A stretch of 64,000 nucleotides of DNA from Pezicula radicicola (GCA_003008705.1 PDUO01000030.1:187985-251984); one strand, 5' to 3'. Counted from the stretch's first letter, positions 23,762 to 36,180 are shown. The notes: generated from the letters alone by a model not told the origin. Program-made: numbers and translations.

Positions 23762-24205
23762 ATGAATCGAGATACAATGAGTCAGCGAAATGAAAGCACC
23801 AGAAGGACTTACAGTATCTCCAACATTTCTACCCCCACCTTCACCTCCGCTTCAGGTCTATCATCCCCAATAAATCTAAATGACGCTTTGGAATTCATTC
23901 AAGAAGTTCGAGTTTGTTCCCCAGGCCCATAGTTTATGCCCCTTGTATTTTCACCTGTTCACTCCATCCGCACATCTCCCAAGCTAACCCTCGCATCCCA
24001 GTCCCGATTCTCCTCCGACCGTACAGAAATATATCAGCGGTTCCTGGCCCTCCTAAAAACATACCGACAAGATCATTCGTCGAGATCTGTAGATGATATA
24101 CGGATGGGAGTGAGGGAGTTGTTTGGAGATGAGCGAGATTTGGTGGAGGGGTTTGAGAGGTTTTTACCTGTTGCGATGAGGGGAGAGGTTGTGGGGGAAA
24201 AGTGA
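23762..24205 (+). CDS. small single PAH-domain (Sin3-like) protein
   Basis: Two exons (23762-23911, 24002-24205) across a 90 bp intron with a GCTAAC branch give about 117 residues. The product contains one complete paired amphipathic helix repeat: LNDALEFIQEVRSRFS, then TEIYQRFLALLKTYRQD, then DDIRMGVRELFGDERDLVEGFERFLP. In Sin3 corepressors such repeats bind repressor peptides, but Sin3 carries three or four PAHs plus HID/HDAC-interaction regions, which are absent here. The start is uncertain: an in-frame ATG at 23777 and a possible upstream exon near 23450 exist. It may be a stand-alone PAH decoy or a gene fragment. Confidence 0.7.
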
Positions 24206-24301
24206 AAGGAGGAGGGCGATAGGCGAAAGTAGTAGAAGATGGAATTTTTTGGGTGATATCCGAAATGTAGATGAGTGTGCATTGCAGCATTCTGGGAGAC
24301 T

Positions 24302-24327
24302 GTTGTTGTTGTTGTTGTTGTTGTTGT
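24302..24327. repeat. GTT trinucleotide microsatellite
   Basis: Uninterrupted GTT repeated about eight times, non-coding, just beyond the PAH gene. Confidence 0.85.
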
Positions 24328-24329
24328 GA

Positions 24330-26347
24330 TGAGGGCGACCTTGAGTGATCGTTTGTAGTTTATTTGTGTTGTAAGACCTCAGAAGGGGAACAGAGATGTG
24401 GAAAAGTTTGTGTGGAGAAAGGACTTACTGTTGGGATTCTATCTAATTTTTGGTGATATGCCACTGGAGTCAGTAACTAAAAATCGATAATGATTTATGG
24501 ACAAGTGCCGTGATTTCTTGTCTAGTACAAATGGATATTGATGGTTCTTTTTTTAACCTTTCTTGGAAGTTGCGTGGTTGACATGGTGGTATTTAATCGG
24601 AGACAGCAGTCATGCTGTTCTGGAGCATGGAAACGTTGCCTAGAAAGTCGTCGGAGATTGTCTGTTCGACTCCAAGCAGGCAGTCGACCAAAATAGACTG
24701 TGCTGACAATGAAATATAACCGAAGGCATTTGATAACATTTTAGCTGTGAGTTGGGGACTTCCTTCGAGGCAAGCTACTCAGCTAACCAGCTAATAAGGC
24801 TTGAGTTTTGACGTTGGAACCAAGTTGATTGAATTGCCAACTCAAAGGAATAACACAGCTCTTGCTTTGAGAGCATATGGCATATGCTTGGGCGGGAAAG
24901 TCCCCTTTGCCCTTGCCCTTGCCGGCTGTTCTGTGCGAAATGTTTCGTGATGTAGAATTCTTCAATTGCCGGTATTGGGGAGCCGTGACTTGAGGGGAAC
25001 TGGGAACTGCGAATGACAGAGTTTATGGAGATCGAAACATCCATTTCCATAGAGTTCGTCGATGTTTCCATGCTCATTTCGGATGACTAACAGCTGGAAA
25101 TTGCTATATCATAGCAGAGATATACGGTATTAGCAGTATTGTGTTGTCCTCAGCTCATCGGAAGGCCGGGCTTTGTGATTTGAGTACTCCCATATCATGC
25201 ATTTTGTCTTAGACGCCAGTATCCTCCGCTTAAGAAACGACCTTAGAGCAGCGTATTATAGTTTCCACATAAGAAGTACAGCCTCATTGACTCTGGTACC
25301 TAGATCTCTCGTAGATCGCTATTGGTGATGTTGGCCATGGTCCAGGGGCCCGTGATCCTTGTGTAGGTCGGAAATCACTCGATAAGCGTGAGATAAGAAG
25401 CCGTGAAACAAAAGACCATCCATGAATGAGATGAGCTGATGGCAGAACCCCTCAAAAAAGAGCAAACTCAGGGGCACAGGGTTTATATAGAGAGTTTATT
25501 AATGTCTTTGCCTGTGTAATCAGACGAACGATTTTCGCCGTGGGTAGCTGGAGGGTGGACGACTGACTGTGTTTCGCATTGAAAGGTTCGTCTGAAGGTT
25601 GGAGGCGGTGGTGGGCGGCAGAAAGTCCGAATTAGGTAAAACGCGTCACCTCGGGTCTCCTTTTCTCCCTTCGTATCTACTCTTCTCTCCACGTCCACCT
25701 TGCAACACCGCACATCAAAAGCTTCATTCTAATTCCAGCATATCTTCACCAGCCACTAAGCGTAGCGTCATTGTCATCTTCATGATACATCTCCATCGTA
25801 TCGGTGCCCAATCTCAATGGTGGACTTGTTTCGAACGAGATGGGAGGAGAAGACGGGGGAGGGAGAGGGAGAGGGAGAGGGAGAGAGAGGAAGGCTGAGC
25901 AGTTAGCAGCTCTCTTATCCTCAACTCAACTCAACTCAACCCAACTCAAGCCTTTTCCAAGCCTGCGAATAGCTCCAATTTTCACGCCCGAGTAGTCCAC
26001 TCCGGTCGAAGATAAATAATGCATTCCGCCGTAGTGGCCAGTGGCCAATATATTTCAGGATTCGCGAGCTCAGCTACTCCGAGCAAACGGAGCACGCTCG
26101 CTTGGCGAGGATCCGCATTTCGACTTACTCGAAACAGCTCGACCAGGTTGACCTCACAAACATTGGACGACAGGGCATAAATCTGAATCGAGGATCCCCC
26201 ACAGTCTCTCGTGCTCATCAGCCACGCCACTCGGCGATCCACTCCCTGCTATACACTCTACAATCGAAACAATTTGCGATGAACGAATTCGTCATACATC
26301 GGTCCTGATTGAGAAGAAGAACAAGACGTGAGGAGAATTTTTAGACG
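24330..26347. other. intergenic with microsatellites
   Basis: No supported gene. A GGGAGA-type purine run at about 25852-25890 and a CTCAA pentamer array at about 25918-25948 lie together about 0.75 kb upstream of the flavocytochrome gene and may belong to its promoter region. Small frames here lack codon structure. Confidence 0.4.
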
Positions 26348-26440
26348 ATGGCCCCTGTCCATGTCTATACCAAACCCACCGCCAACGATGAACCCCCTCC
26401 CAGGCCAGGACAACGAGCTAGGGCTCAAATGCTCGAGTAG
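26348..26440 (+). CDS. 30-codon small ORF, possible uORF
   Basis: ATG in a strong context (ACGATGG) opens 30 codons beginning MAPVHVYTKPTANDEPPPRP and ending QMLE before TAG. It lies 240 bp upstream of the flavocytochrome start on the same strand, so it could be an upstream ORF in that transcript's leader or an independent micropeptide. The Pro-rich composition is protein-like, but I recognise no family. GTACAA immediately after its stop could also be a splice donor. Confidence 0.35.
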   Translation: MAPVHVYTKPTANDEPPPRPGQRARAQMLE

Positions 26441-26680
26441 GTACAAATATACTTCTTGTCCCTCATCTGTGAAGCTATCTTAGCCATCGCAAGATTCTTC
26501 TTCTTTTTTCCATTCTTTGCTTCATTCAACCACATTCCTTTGCCTTGACGGCTGCCGGCTTTTGTTAAGTCCTTCATTTCTATACTCTGACAAGCAGGGC
26601 AAGTCCCCGAATTCACAGACAGCTCTACACTTTTGCAGCACCACTTTCGTTCAATCAAGTAAACGAGACCCATTTTCATC

Positions 26681-29600
26681 ATGCGTGCTTCTCTACTCTC
26701 TTTCGCATTTGCTACGGCAGCATTTGCTCAGACCAGCACCTCCTATGTCGACGCCAACACAGGAATCACCTTCCAACGATACCAGGACACCACCGAGACT
26801 GGATTCAGCTTTGGTGTTGCTATTGCTGATTCAAACACAACCTCCGACTTCATTGGCCAGATGGTAAGTCGCAGGAAGTACGGACTTAATCGCAAGTACA
26901 ATGCTGACACAGATAGGTCATGGAATCCAACGGTACAGGTTATTGTGGTGTCTCTTTGGCTGGTGAAATGACCGGGTCTCTTCTTGTTACAGCATGGCCC
27001 AATGATGGTGCCGTCGTCTCTTCCTTCCGCGAGACTAGGTAAATACCCCAAGTGCATCTTTCTGTACGACCCACTAACAAAATATTAGCGGATACACCTC
27101 GCCTGGAGTTTATACTAACTCCAGCATGTCATTGAAGTCCATTACAAACGGTACCTTCATCAATTCGACACACATGTCATACACTTTCCTGTGCAGTGGA
27201 TGTCTTGGTACCGCTCTTACTTTCGCTCCTAGCACTTCGGACATTGTATTGGGATGGGCAGTCTCCGATACTACCCCCACCAACCCATCTGATGCCGATT
27301 CTGCAACTTTTGTATATCACTCAGCTGGATATGGTAACTTTGGTCTCGACTTGACCAGTGCCAAGTCAGCCAATTATGCGACCTGGGCCGCGATGGCAAC
27401 GGTTTCCAGTTCAAGCAATACCACCATTTCTTCCAACACCAGCACTTATTCCAACACCACTACTTCATCCAACTCCACAACCTCTTCGTCAAGCACAAAC
27501 ATTACCACAACTGTTTCGAACACTACTTACGACTACATCATTGCCGGTGCTGGTCCCGCCGGAATCATCGTTGCTGAGCGTCTGGCTGAAAGCAACAAGT
27601 CCGTGCTCTTGATCGAGAGAGGAGCCGCTTCCACATATGCTACTGGCGGTAGAAGTGTTGTTAGCTGGAACGATACCGTCACCCAGTATGATGTTCCCGC
27701 TATGTCTTACTACCTCACAACTGCCAATGACACCAGTGAATACTGCACTGATGTTGCATCGATGGCGGGTTGTATCCTTGGAGGTGGAACCATGGTCAAC
27801 GCCTTGATGTTTGTTCGCCCTCAGGAAGTAGATTTCGATGACAAGTGGCCAACGGGATGGAAGTGGGCTGATGTTAGCGACGCTGCCGATCGTTTGTATG
27901 AGCGCAATCCTGGAACTACTCTTGCCTCGGAAGATGGACAACGCTACGATCAAAGTGCTTACACCATTCTTTCATCCTTCTTCGACAAGCTTGGATGGAG
28001 CCACGTTGATGCTATCGAATCGCCTAACAACAAGACAAAGGCCTACAGTTATCCACCCTGGGATATCCAAGATGGTCTTCGTGCCGGTCCAGTCAAGTCT
28101 TATCTCCCAACAGCTCAGGCCATGTCTAACTTCAAATTGACTCTTAACACCAAAGTTATTCGTGCTGTTCGTAATGGCACTGCCATCTCTGGTGTTGAGG
28201 TTGAAGACTCAACTGGAGCTCGCCAAATTATCAACATCAACACTGGAGGTTCAGTCATTCTCGCTTCTGGGGCCTTGTCCACCCCTCGCATTCTTTTCAA
28301 CACTGGTATCGGCCCCACCGATCAAATCAGCATTGTCAAGAATGGCTCCGCTTCAGTCACACTCCCAGATGAAGCCGACTGGATCAACCTCCCTGTCGGC
28401 CAGAACTTGAGAGATCACCCAATCTTCACCCTGACTTTCAACACCACCCAATCAAATGCAACATCCATGCTTGCATCCGCCTTCACCTCTCCCAATACCA
28501 CTGACATTGATCTCTTCTCTCAAGGCAGTGGTCCCCTTGCACAATCTGGACAACGTCTCAACTTCTGGACTAGCTTGACCACAAACGGAACAAACGGAAC
28601 TCGCTATTTCCAGGGAACCTGCAACTCTCCGTCTGCTGGAACTATCCGCATCAAGCTTTATCTCACCCACGGAGCCACTTCGTCTGGTGTTCTTGGTATC
28701 ACAAGCGCTGGTGCGACCGAGTTCACTACTCAACCCCTCATGAACACTGATGCTGACAAGGCTGCCGTCATCACCATGATTGACAGCCTTCTCACTTCTG
28801 TTAGAAACTCCACTTCCATGACCCTTTCTGACAGCACTGCAACCGGTTCTTCATTGGTGTCTTCATACGTCAGCGGTGACCATTTTGTTGGAACAGCTAT
28901 GATGGGTACTACCAATGATGGGACTGCTGTTGTCGACACCAACACTAAGGTTTTCGGAACTGACAACTTGTTCGTCGTGGATGCCTCTATCCACCCAGAT
29001 TTACCAACTGGAAACACACAAGCTATTGTTATGGTTGCCGCCGAACAAGCCGCAACCAAAATTCTTGCTCTTGGCTCCATTGCTAGTAACTCAACCTCAG
29101 GTATCTCTACCGGTTCCGGTTCAACTGGCTCAAGTGGTTCTACGACCGGATCGACTGGGTCTTCTGGAGACGACACCGGCTCGGCCTCGGCCTCATCTGC
29201 TCTGACATCGGGTCTCTCAGCGACCAATACAATTTCGGCCACCTCTTTAGCCCCTTCGGACCAAACCACCTTGACAGTTTTAACAACTTTAGTCCAAACG
29301 GTTACTAGCTGTGCCGCAACCATCACTGACTGCCCTGCTCGTGCCTCGGAGTCCACTAGTGTTTTCCTTGTCACCAGCACTGTAGAACTTACAACGACTG
29401 TTTGCCCTGTAAGTGAGGTATCTTCGGCTAGCTCTGCCATCATCGCGTCTTTCTCGGGATCAGACATTGCTGCAATTGCTCGCTCCAGACCTACGCAATC
29501 TGCTAGCAGCGGTGGCAATGGTGGTCAAGGTTCTGGAAATGGTAACAACTATGGAAATGGCAATGGAAATGGCAATGGCAATGGAAATGGATCAGGAAGT

Positions 29601-30983
29601 CGCTCTAGTGGCGCAGTCAGCGTCTCAGCAAGTGCAACTGCTCAAGCTTCGACTCCTGTCGCAACTGGCACCATCTCAGGCTCATCAGCTATCTCCTCCA
29701 ATTCTCCCGCCCAATCTTCAGCAGCACAGTCTTCAGCAGCAGCAGAGTCTTCCGCAGCTCTTTCGTCTGCCGGTAGTCAAGGGCTTGCTACTTCTTCCAG
29801 CTCAAGTGTTCAATCTTCTGCTAGCTCCTCGACTGGCGCTAACGCTGCCTCATCATCTGTCTCAGAGGCCGCTGCCCAGTCATCAGGAATTTCAACAACC
29901 GGTGGCCAATCCATTGCTACACCAAGCATCACTGGGTCAAGTTCATTCCAGACCATCACCACTTCCGCTTCAGGATCATCCAGCACAGTCGCATCAGGAG
30001 AGCAAACCACTCTCACTGTAAAGACAACCCAGATTCGAACAATCACCTCATGCGCGGCAACGATCACCAACTGCCCTGCACGAGCCTCAGAATCTACTAG
30101 CCTCATGGTCGTGACTGAAACAATCGATATCTCAACTACAGTCTGCCCAGTCGCAGAGGCCGAATCTGCAAGTTCAGCTATAATCGCCTCTTATAGTGCC
30201 ACAGCCGTCGACGTTGCGGCTGTTACTGGGACTTCCAACGCGTCAAGCTCGGCCGCCACTGGATTTGCGAATGCAACAACTTCATCATCCCAATCTTCTT
30301 CCACGGCCTCAGGTATCGAAGCAGTTACTGCCACCGGTCCTGCTAATGGAACAATTCCTTCATCATTGCCTGCTCCTACGGCATCAGGTATCGCAGCAGG
30401 TACCGGCACTGGTCTTCCTTACGGAACAATTCCTTCAGCCCTACCTTCTTCTACCGCCTCAGGTATCGAAGCAGTCACCGCCCCTTCGAGCTCATCAGCA
30501 ACTTCTTCAAACTCTCCAGCTCGAGCAACTCCCTCAGCTTCCGCTCCTTACTCTAACACAACTTTGACCTCTTCAACGGCCGCAGGAATTTCAACTAGCA
30601 CAGCAACAGGTGAACAAACAACTGTGACAGTCCTAACGACCCAAATCCGCACAATCACATCTTGTGCGGCAACAATCACAAATTGCCCAGCCAATGCTGC
30701 TGAATCCACATCCGTAGTTATTGTGACTGAGACCGTAGCGTTGACCACAACGGTTTGCCCAGTTACTGAAGCCGAATCTGCTTCTTCGGCAGCGTATGCT
30801 TCATACACGGCTAGCTTCACGGGATCAGGGATTGGAGGCATTGTTGTAACGCCTACCGCAACAGGCGCTATGGCGAGTACTACAAGCGATATTAGCCCAG
30901 TCCAGAGCGGTGGAACGACAGGAGCGAGCACTGTTCAGACTGGAGCTGGAGACGGTGGAGACGATGAGTGTGAGGCTGACTAG
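26681..30983 (+). CDS. cellobiose-dehydrogenase-like flavocytochrome with wall-type repeat tail
   Basis: Three exons (26681-26863, 26917-27038, 27089-30983) join in phase to 1,399 residues. Order: signal peptide (1-16); CDH-type cytochrome b domain (about 17-200) with candidate haem ligands Met79 (GEMTGSLL) and His179 (VYHSAG), spaced as in known CDHs; Ser/Thr linker (200-248); GMC FAD domain (249-760) with YDYIIAGAGPAG, LGGGTMVNALMFVRP, and the likely catalytic pair His700 (GDHFVG) and Asn744 (PTGNTQ). A tail of about 640 residues follows, Ser/Thr-rich, with a Gly-Asn run near 913-940 and three 66-residue repeats. Known CDHs oxidise cellodextrins and pass electrons to lytic polysaccharide monooxygenases. 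Usual ascomycete CDHs are about 800 residues, some with CBM1; no CBM1 and no GPI-like hydrophobic C terminus are seen here. Substrate is not proven. Confidence 0.92.
29262..30810 (+). repeat. three 66-residue coding repeats in flavocytochrome tail
   Basis: Repeat starts are at about 29262, 30001 and 30610. Each reads QTT-x-TV, then T-x-TSCAATIT, then CPA, an AAES/ASES-type TS, a V-rich strand, TTVCPV and SASSA, with three cysteines in conserved spacing. Copies 2 and 3 are closest. Similar Thr-rich TSCAATIT/TTVCP modules occur in fungal cell-wall-associated proteins, so wall attachment is likely but unproven. Confidence 0.85.
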
Positions 30984-32873
30984 GTTCTGATTTTACCAGA
31001 TACGAGAGATGGAGTTTAGCGTGGGTTTACGGAGGGTTTACGGGCGGATCAAGCGTTTGTTTGTTTTTGTGTCCTATCTGTCTGTCTTCCTGGCCATAGG
31101 AACAGGCTTCCGACTTGTATATAGCCCTTCTTCGTGTATCTACCTTTTTATGTTTTCGGAAATTCAAACGAGCATTGTACAAACTGCCACGAACATTAAC
31201 TTGCATTTGTGACCAAATTTGTTCCAGATGAGAATTAATCAACTGAGTTAGTTACCACGAGAGTAAATTGGGTAAAACTGGTAGGTTACGTAGAAAGTAA
31301 GTTACCTCAATCAAGTAAGTAATTCACATCTTCTACTTCCTAAGAATGTACAGATAAATGATTTAATTTCACTAGCAATCCTAAAACTACCCAAGTACAG
31401 AACTACGCCAGAAGTGCAATAGACACCTTTGAATTTATCTATAAGCTCCTTATAGTAGAAAGCTTAAAGCTAATAGCTAACTTAATCTATAGTTTATAAA
31501 AGGAGAAGATATTATAATATTATATAGGTATATAAGTATATATTAATACTACACTATCTTAGATAGTTGATTTTAGCTTTATATATAGTAGAATTATATA
31601 GTTAATAAAATTTAAGAATGTAGTTGTAAAGACATTCGATTTTGGCTGTATATATATATACTTGATAAATCTTATTACTACTTAGATTTAAGGATTGTTC
31701 TAAAGGTGGCTAGTTATAAGGAAGCTTTTATATTTATTTGGTAGGTAGATGTTGCTGTTGTGGTATCGGTCGAGTGTTTATATTTATGTATGTGAAGCTA
31801 GGAAGACTTTATTATGACGCTGGCTCTGCAGTTGAAATGTAGTCGCTTCGTACTTAGATACTCTGCTACTACTTACTACTTAGCTTAGGTTCGCTCATCT
31901 CATTATCGATGTAGGGTTTGCTATATTCTATCGGCTTTTGTGGTTCGACATTTGGGATTTATGTACTAGTAGTCGCTTAGCTTGTTGCCGTTTGCCTAGT
32001 CGCTTGTCGAGGTTATATAACCTTTACAATGCTGTGAGTTTATCAATTAGCAAGAAGATCTTTGTGCTACATCTAATTGTAGAATTACCTCCCTTGTTAA
32101 AATATAATTTTCCATGATACCTGGCGGTATAGCCCACCATAACGCAAAGAAAAGCTCACTCTCTACCAAAGTAGTGAGGATAATGTGCTACTAATTTAGT
32201 TGACTTGATTTTGTGGTAGAAGAGGTAGCACTTCTACTATAGATTATTAATTTCCAATTCATGTGACTTTAGCCTTACTATTGAGAGAAAGATGCTGAGA
32301 CCCACTTAATGAAAATGAAAGGGCGCAATAAAGTTCAGTGTTGCGTACTATTAAATAAACGACACAACTTGTTAGTGTCGCAAAACTCGATTGCTGAATC
32401 GGTAACCTTGGATCACAAAACAAGTAGTGACAATGATCTGCTGGGCAATATATTGCACCGTTATAGACACGTCCATTATTCTTTCGTTCAAGGAAGTTTC
32501 ACGGCCCCAGGTCCACTTACGCTAAATGTTGAGGTAGATTCTCGGTATGAAGGTAGTTCCAAGGTAGCCGACGCGATACTGCTAATCTGGATCGAGTAAC
32601 TCGAGACGCAATGTGGACCACTTGTAATGGACGTCCATCCGTCTGGACCTGACATCGTGTTCGTCCTAATTATTATTATGTGGGCTTCACAAAGCTTTCT
32701 TATCGCAATCATGGAAAATTACTTTATAAATCTCAAACATGTCCTTCGTTCTTTTCGCCCGCCACAATATCTGTTTCTTTTGCCCCAGTGTTACCTCGAA
32801 GTATATATCTATGACCACGAGAATCACAATCCCATCCATGATGAAAAAGGTTATGCCACTCAATGGAAAACAG
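30984..32873. other. intergenic with AT-rich RIP-like patch
   Basis: No supported gene. The sub-block at about 31425-31690 is TA-saturated and resembles the other RIP-like tracts. The rest is of ordinary composition with only short frames. Confidence 0.45.
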
Positions 32874-33729
32874 ATGCATAAGGGCAGGTCTGGAATCCAG
32901 ATACTACCTCTAGAACAAAGTGAGTTCTTTGCCATCATTCCTTGCCTTTCGAGGCCCAAGTACAAAGTAAAGCTTTACTGATATCTCAAAGATCTATCAT
33001 CAATCGCTCTAGCCGCTGAAACAGTTTCCCTGTCTTTCTCTCCGGATCCTCTAATTCAGTGGTTACTTTCAGTCTCGGCGCCCTCATGGGGCGAGCTTAC
33101 TCCTGCAATCCAAAAATTTCAATCTAGTCGTTTAGCTTGGGATTCAGCTACTGATATTGTTGTTCGCGCTTCTATACCTGGTGGTGATCCGTTTGCTGGA
33201 ATTGCTATTGTAAGGAGACCTCAGAGGGCGCATTGGACTTATTGGTTAAATTGGCGGAGGATGTTGAGATGTGCACGGTTGTACTGGACGGACTTATTTA
33301 TGAGAAATAATGATATGGGAGCGGGGTGTAATGAGAAGGTATGTTTATTCTGGGAAAGTATTTGATGGTATCACAAGCTAATTAACCTGGTCTTCTCAGA
33401 GACTTGAACAATTGTTCGAAGCGCATACAGCAGCTTATAACTCGCTCGTCAAGGATTACCCCAAGAACAGTGTCTGGTATATCGAAGTGGTTTGTGTAAA
33501 ACCTTCATGTCAAGGCAAGGGTGTTGGAAAGGCTCTACTGGAATGGATTTTGAAGGATGTTGGAGAGTCCCCTTGTTTTTTGGAGTGTACGGATCAAGAG
33601 AATGTGGTGTTTTATGAGAAGTTTGGGTTTGGGGTTAGGGAGATTGGCGAGTTGGTTGATGTGGTTGGTGAGAAGGGGTGTGTGAGGTTGTTTAATATGA
33701 TTCGAGAGGGTAGTAAGAAGAGTAGCTGA
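32874..33729 (+). CDS. GNAT-family N-acetyltransferase
   Basis: Three exons (32874-32919, 32992-33338, 33400-33729) join in phase to about 240 residues; donors are GTGAGT and GTATGT. The sequence begins with an ILPLEQNLSSIALAAET helix and a DPLIQWL motif, as in fungal GNATs. The C-terminal third carries the acetyl-CoA loop and following helix, WYIEVVCVKPSCQGKGVGKA, then CFLECTDQENVVFYEKFGF. These are the classic motif A (Q/RxxGxG/A, here QGKGVG) and motif B. It should transfer acetyl from acetyl-CoA to a small amine, substrate unknown. In-frame ATGs at 32838, 32841 and 32856 are alternative starts. Intact and soluble. Confidence 0.85.
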
Positions 33730-34182
33730 GGTGAAGTATCTTTAGGGACATGACCACTTCATAAACTGAGGGTAAAATAAGATGCAATTTCTATAATGGG
33801 TGACTTTATAGAATGGACTTGCTCTGAATTAACTTTTATGGCCCTTCGAATTTCAACGAAGCATCTCAAAACTTTATCTATATTGTATATTCAAACCCCA
33901 GGGCAGATGTCATAGAGAGCTTGTGTCTAGCTTTAGTATACGAACCTTGTGTAGTACGTATCTATACACTGGATGTGAATAATATTTAGACGTCAATAAA
34001 GTCTCAATGTTGCGGTTTATTCTAATCAAATATCGCTTCCTGTGTGAGCTATTAACATAAGAAAAAGAAAGAATAAAAAAAGAGCTAGACATCGGTAATT
34101 CTCAAACTACAGATCTTTCAATTCGGATTAAATCCATCTTCGAACAACACTCAGATACTGTAGGCCGTTCAAAAAAATTCAA

Positions 34183-36180
34183 CTATGCCCGAAAGCTGCC
34201 CTTTTCGGCAACGAATTCGCGACAACGACGAGCGGTCTTCTGTCTGATTCTCCTTCCCCAAATGATCAATGGAATATGTAATGAGGCAATTCCAAATGCC
34301 CAGATTCCATCGACAATATACATATTTTGGAGGCCCTGGGCCTTAACCCAAGGAGTATACGCAAAGGTCAAAGCAATGCTGAAGAGATTGCGAACAAAAG
34401 CAATTCCCACGAAGGCTTCTCCAGTTATCTTTTTTCTATTAGCAATGTTTACTAAGGACTTACTTGACTTACATCTTTGTAGCTATCAATAACAAGTGTC
34501 AATGCCCCATCAGCAATACTGCCCAATCAAAAACCAAAGAATGCACCGCCGATGGAAGGATATATCCAATGGAGACCCTATTAAACGTCTTAGCCAATTT
34601 GTTGTTGAAATTATAAAAGCTGTTACTATACCCTTGCTACAGTCAGGCCGTAAATTAAAATACCTGCGGGCATTGACAAAGCCGGGAGATGTTGTAACTG
34701 CAATCTCATCTCGGGCTCATAGTATCCGCCATTCCGTTTAGCCAGTCTCACTATGACTTTATCTCCTAGTATACCACCGTATATCGACCCAAGGATACAT
34801 CCAATAAAAGGACCAAGACTCATGAGACCAATACCAGCAGGATCGAAGTTGTATGGAGGATATGGCATGACAAAGGAGGTAGTATTTGAAATTATGCCAA
34901 TCCAGCTTAGGCCAAAGGAATATTGTAAGGCTGTGTACATGACTGCGGGGAAGTTGAATAAGACGATAAATGGTCGATATGTTAGTGTGATGAGGTTATC
35001 GTCTGTTTTGGTGATGAGACGTAGTCGTTGAGACCAAGAATTCATTGGGATAGTCCTATCTATTTCATGGTTGAGAGTATTCGAAATATGCACTTCTGCA
35101 GCGTCGTTGTTATCGTTGTACTTATTGTCTGGCGAAGTAGTTGCCGTTTTCTTCGACGGATCTGTTGAAGAAATTGGAGTGATTACAGCAGCTGTATAGG
35201 TGGAAGAGACACCTCGAGAAATGGGCGTGTATTTAGTTTCCTCGTAAAATAAAATGAAGGCAAGAACGATTGCGCCCATGAAACCAGTGAGAACGTTGTA
35301 GCAGAAACGCCACCCATAGGCCGTCGCCATATATCCAGCTCCAACTGGGGAGAGAAAGCTCTGTTGAAAAGTCAGTCGAGAAAATGTTGATTCTTCACAT
35401 GGAGACTTACACCAATGGTGACCATGATCATATATAAACCATTTGCATTACCTCGTTGATGTACAAACCACAAATCCGCTATCTAGAGCACTGGATTCAG
35501 CCGACATTTCTCGCAAGATGGTATTACTCACTGTCATCTGCACGATAGTCTCATTCGTAGCACCAGCAAAACCAGCCAGAATATTCGTAGCGTAAATCTC
35601 TCCCACTGTCTGCATCCTTGCAGTCCAAATATTAATAGCAAGCATAATTGCTGTTGAGATAATGTAAACTGGTCGACGACCATATTTAATGGCGAGAGGA
35701 ATAAAAAATACACATCCTGTTGCTGTTCCACAAAGTCCAATAGCGTATGAATTGATGAGTTGAGCATAGGTCACTGGCAGATCGATAACCATTAGCTGCC
35801 AGAAGATAGCTTGAATGGATAAACTGTTCCAATTAGTAACGGATTCAGTTGATCGAGATATATGGTAGTGTACGCTGTGAATATTACGGCTGTGACAATG
35901 AGTGTAAGTCCAAAATTGACCCATTTTCTTTTCTCGGTCCAATTCTATTGAATATATTAGGTTTCTCTTAGTATACTATTGAATAAATTCTGTCCTACCA
36001 AAGGATCGTTGGGATCACTCGTGGGTTGGGGCTCTAGAACAAGCGTGCTAGCGTCATCTGCTAGATTTTCTGAACGGTAATTGGTCATTTAGCGGCAATA
36101 TAAAAAAGCTATGTACACATACCTTTCAAAAGTAACACTGTTCCAGGAGGAAGGTTCTGTTCGGTCGATAGAGTGCTCAT
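34183..36180 (-). pseudogene. MFS transporter (HOL1-like DHA1) with premature TGA
   Basis: At least eight exons. Reading from ATG 36180: NLPPGTVLLL, DPNDPLNWTEKRKWVNFGLT, a 50 bp intron, IQAIFWQLMVIDLPVTYAQL, GCVFFIPLAIKYGRRPVY (the conserved loop 2-3 motif), AGATNETIVQMT, a 49 bp intron, IADLWFVHQRGNANGLYMI, SFLSPVGAGYMATAYGW, a polar central loop rich in Ser/Thr/Asn, then TFVMPYPPYNFDPAGIGL-type TM segments, HWIYPSIGGAFFGF, TGA, LGSIADGALTLVIDSYKD, and ITGEAFVGIAFVRNLFSI to the end. These are HOL1-type drug/cation transporter motifs. All splice phases work, and the only lesion is TGA at 34527-34529, where a Gly (GGA) is expected. It would remove roughly the last 115 residues including the last helices. 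Either a recent pseudogene, a truncated allele or a base error. Confidence 0.75.

Noticed and set aside
24775..25077. 100-residue minus-strand ORF starting MSMETSTNSMEM
   Set aside because: Weak protein-like composition but no motif, splice support or neighbours; left uncalled.
25483..25898. Overlapping ORFs near the GGGAGA run
   Set aside because: Low-complexity translations (Arg-Glu and Pro runs) from microsatellite sequence.
28730..29518. Long minus-strand ORF (262 residues) inside the flavocytochrome gene
   Set aside because: Antisense shadow of the Ser/Thr-rich coding region; its composition is the complement of that bias.
29413..30567. Plus-strand ORFs rich in Leu/Gln/Pro overlapping the flavocytochrome tail
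   Set aside because: Frame-shifted shadows of the repetitive tail; no independent start or motif.
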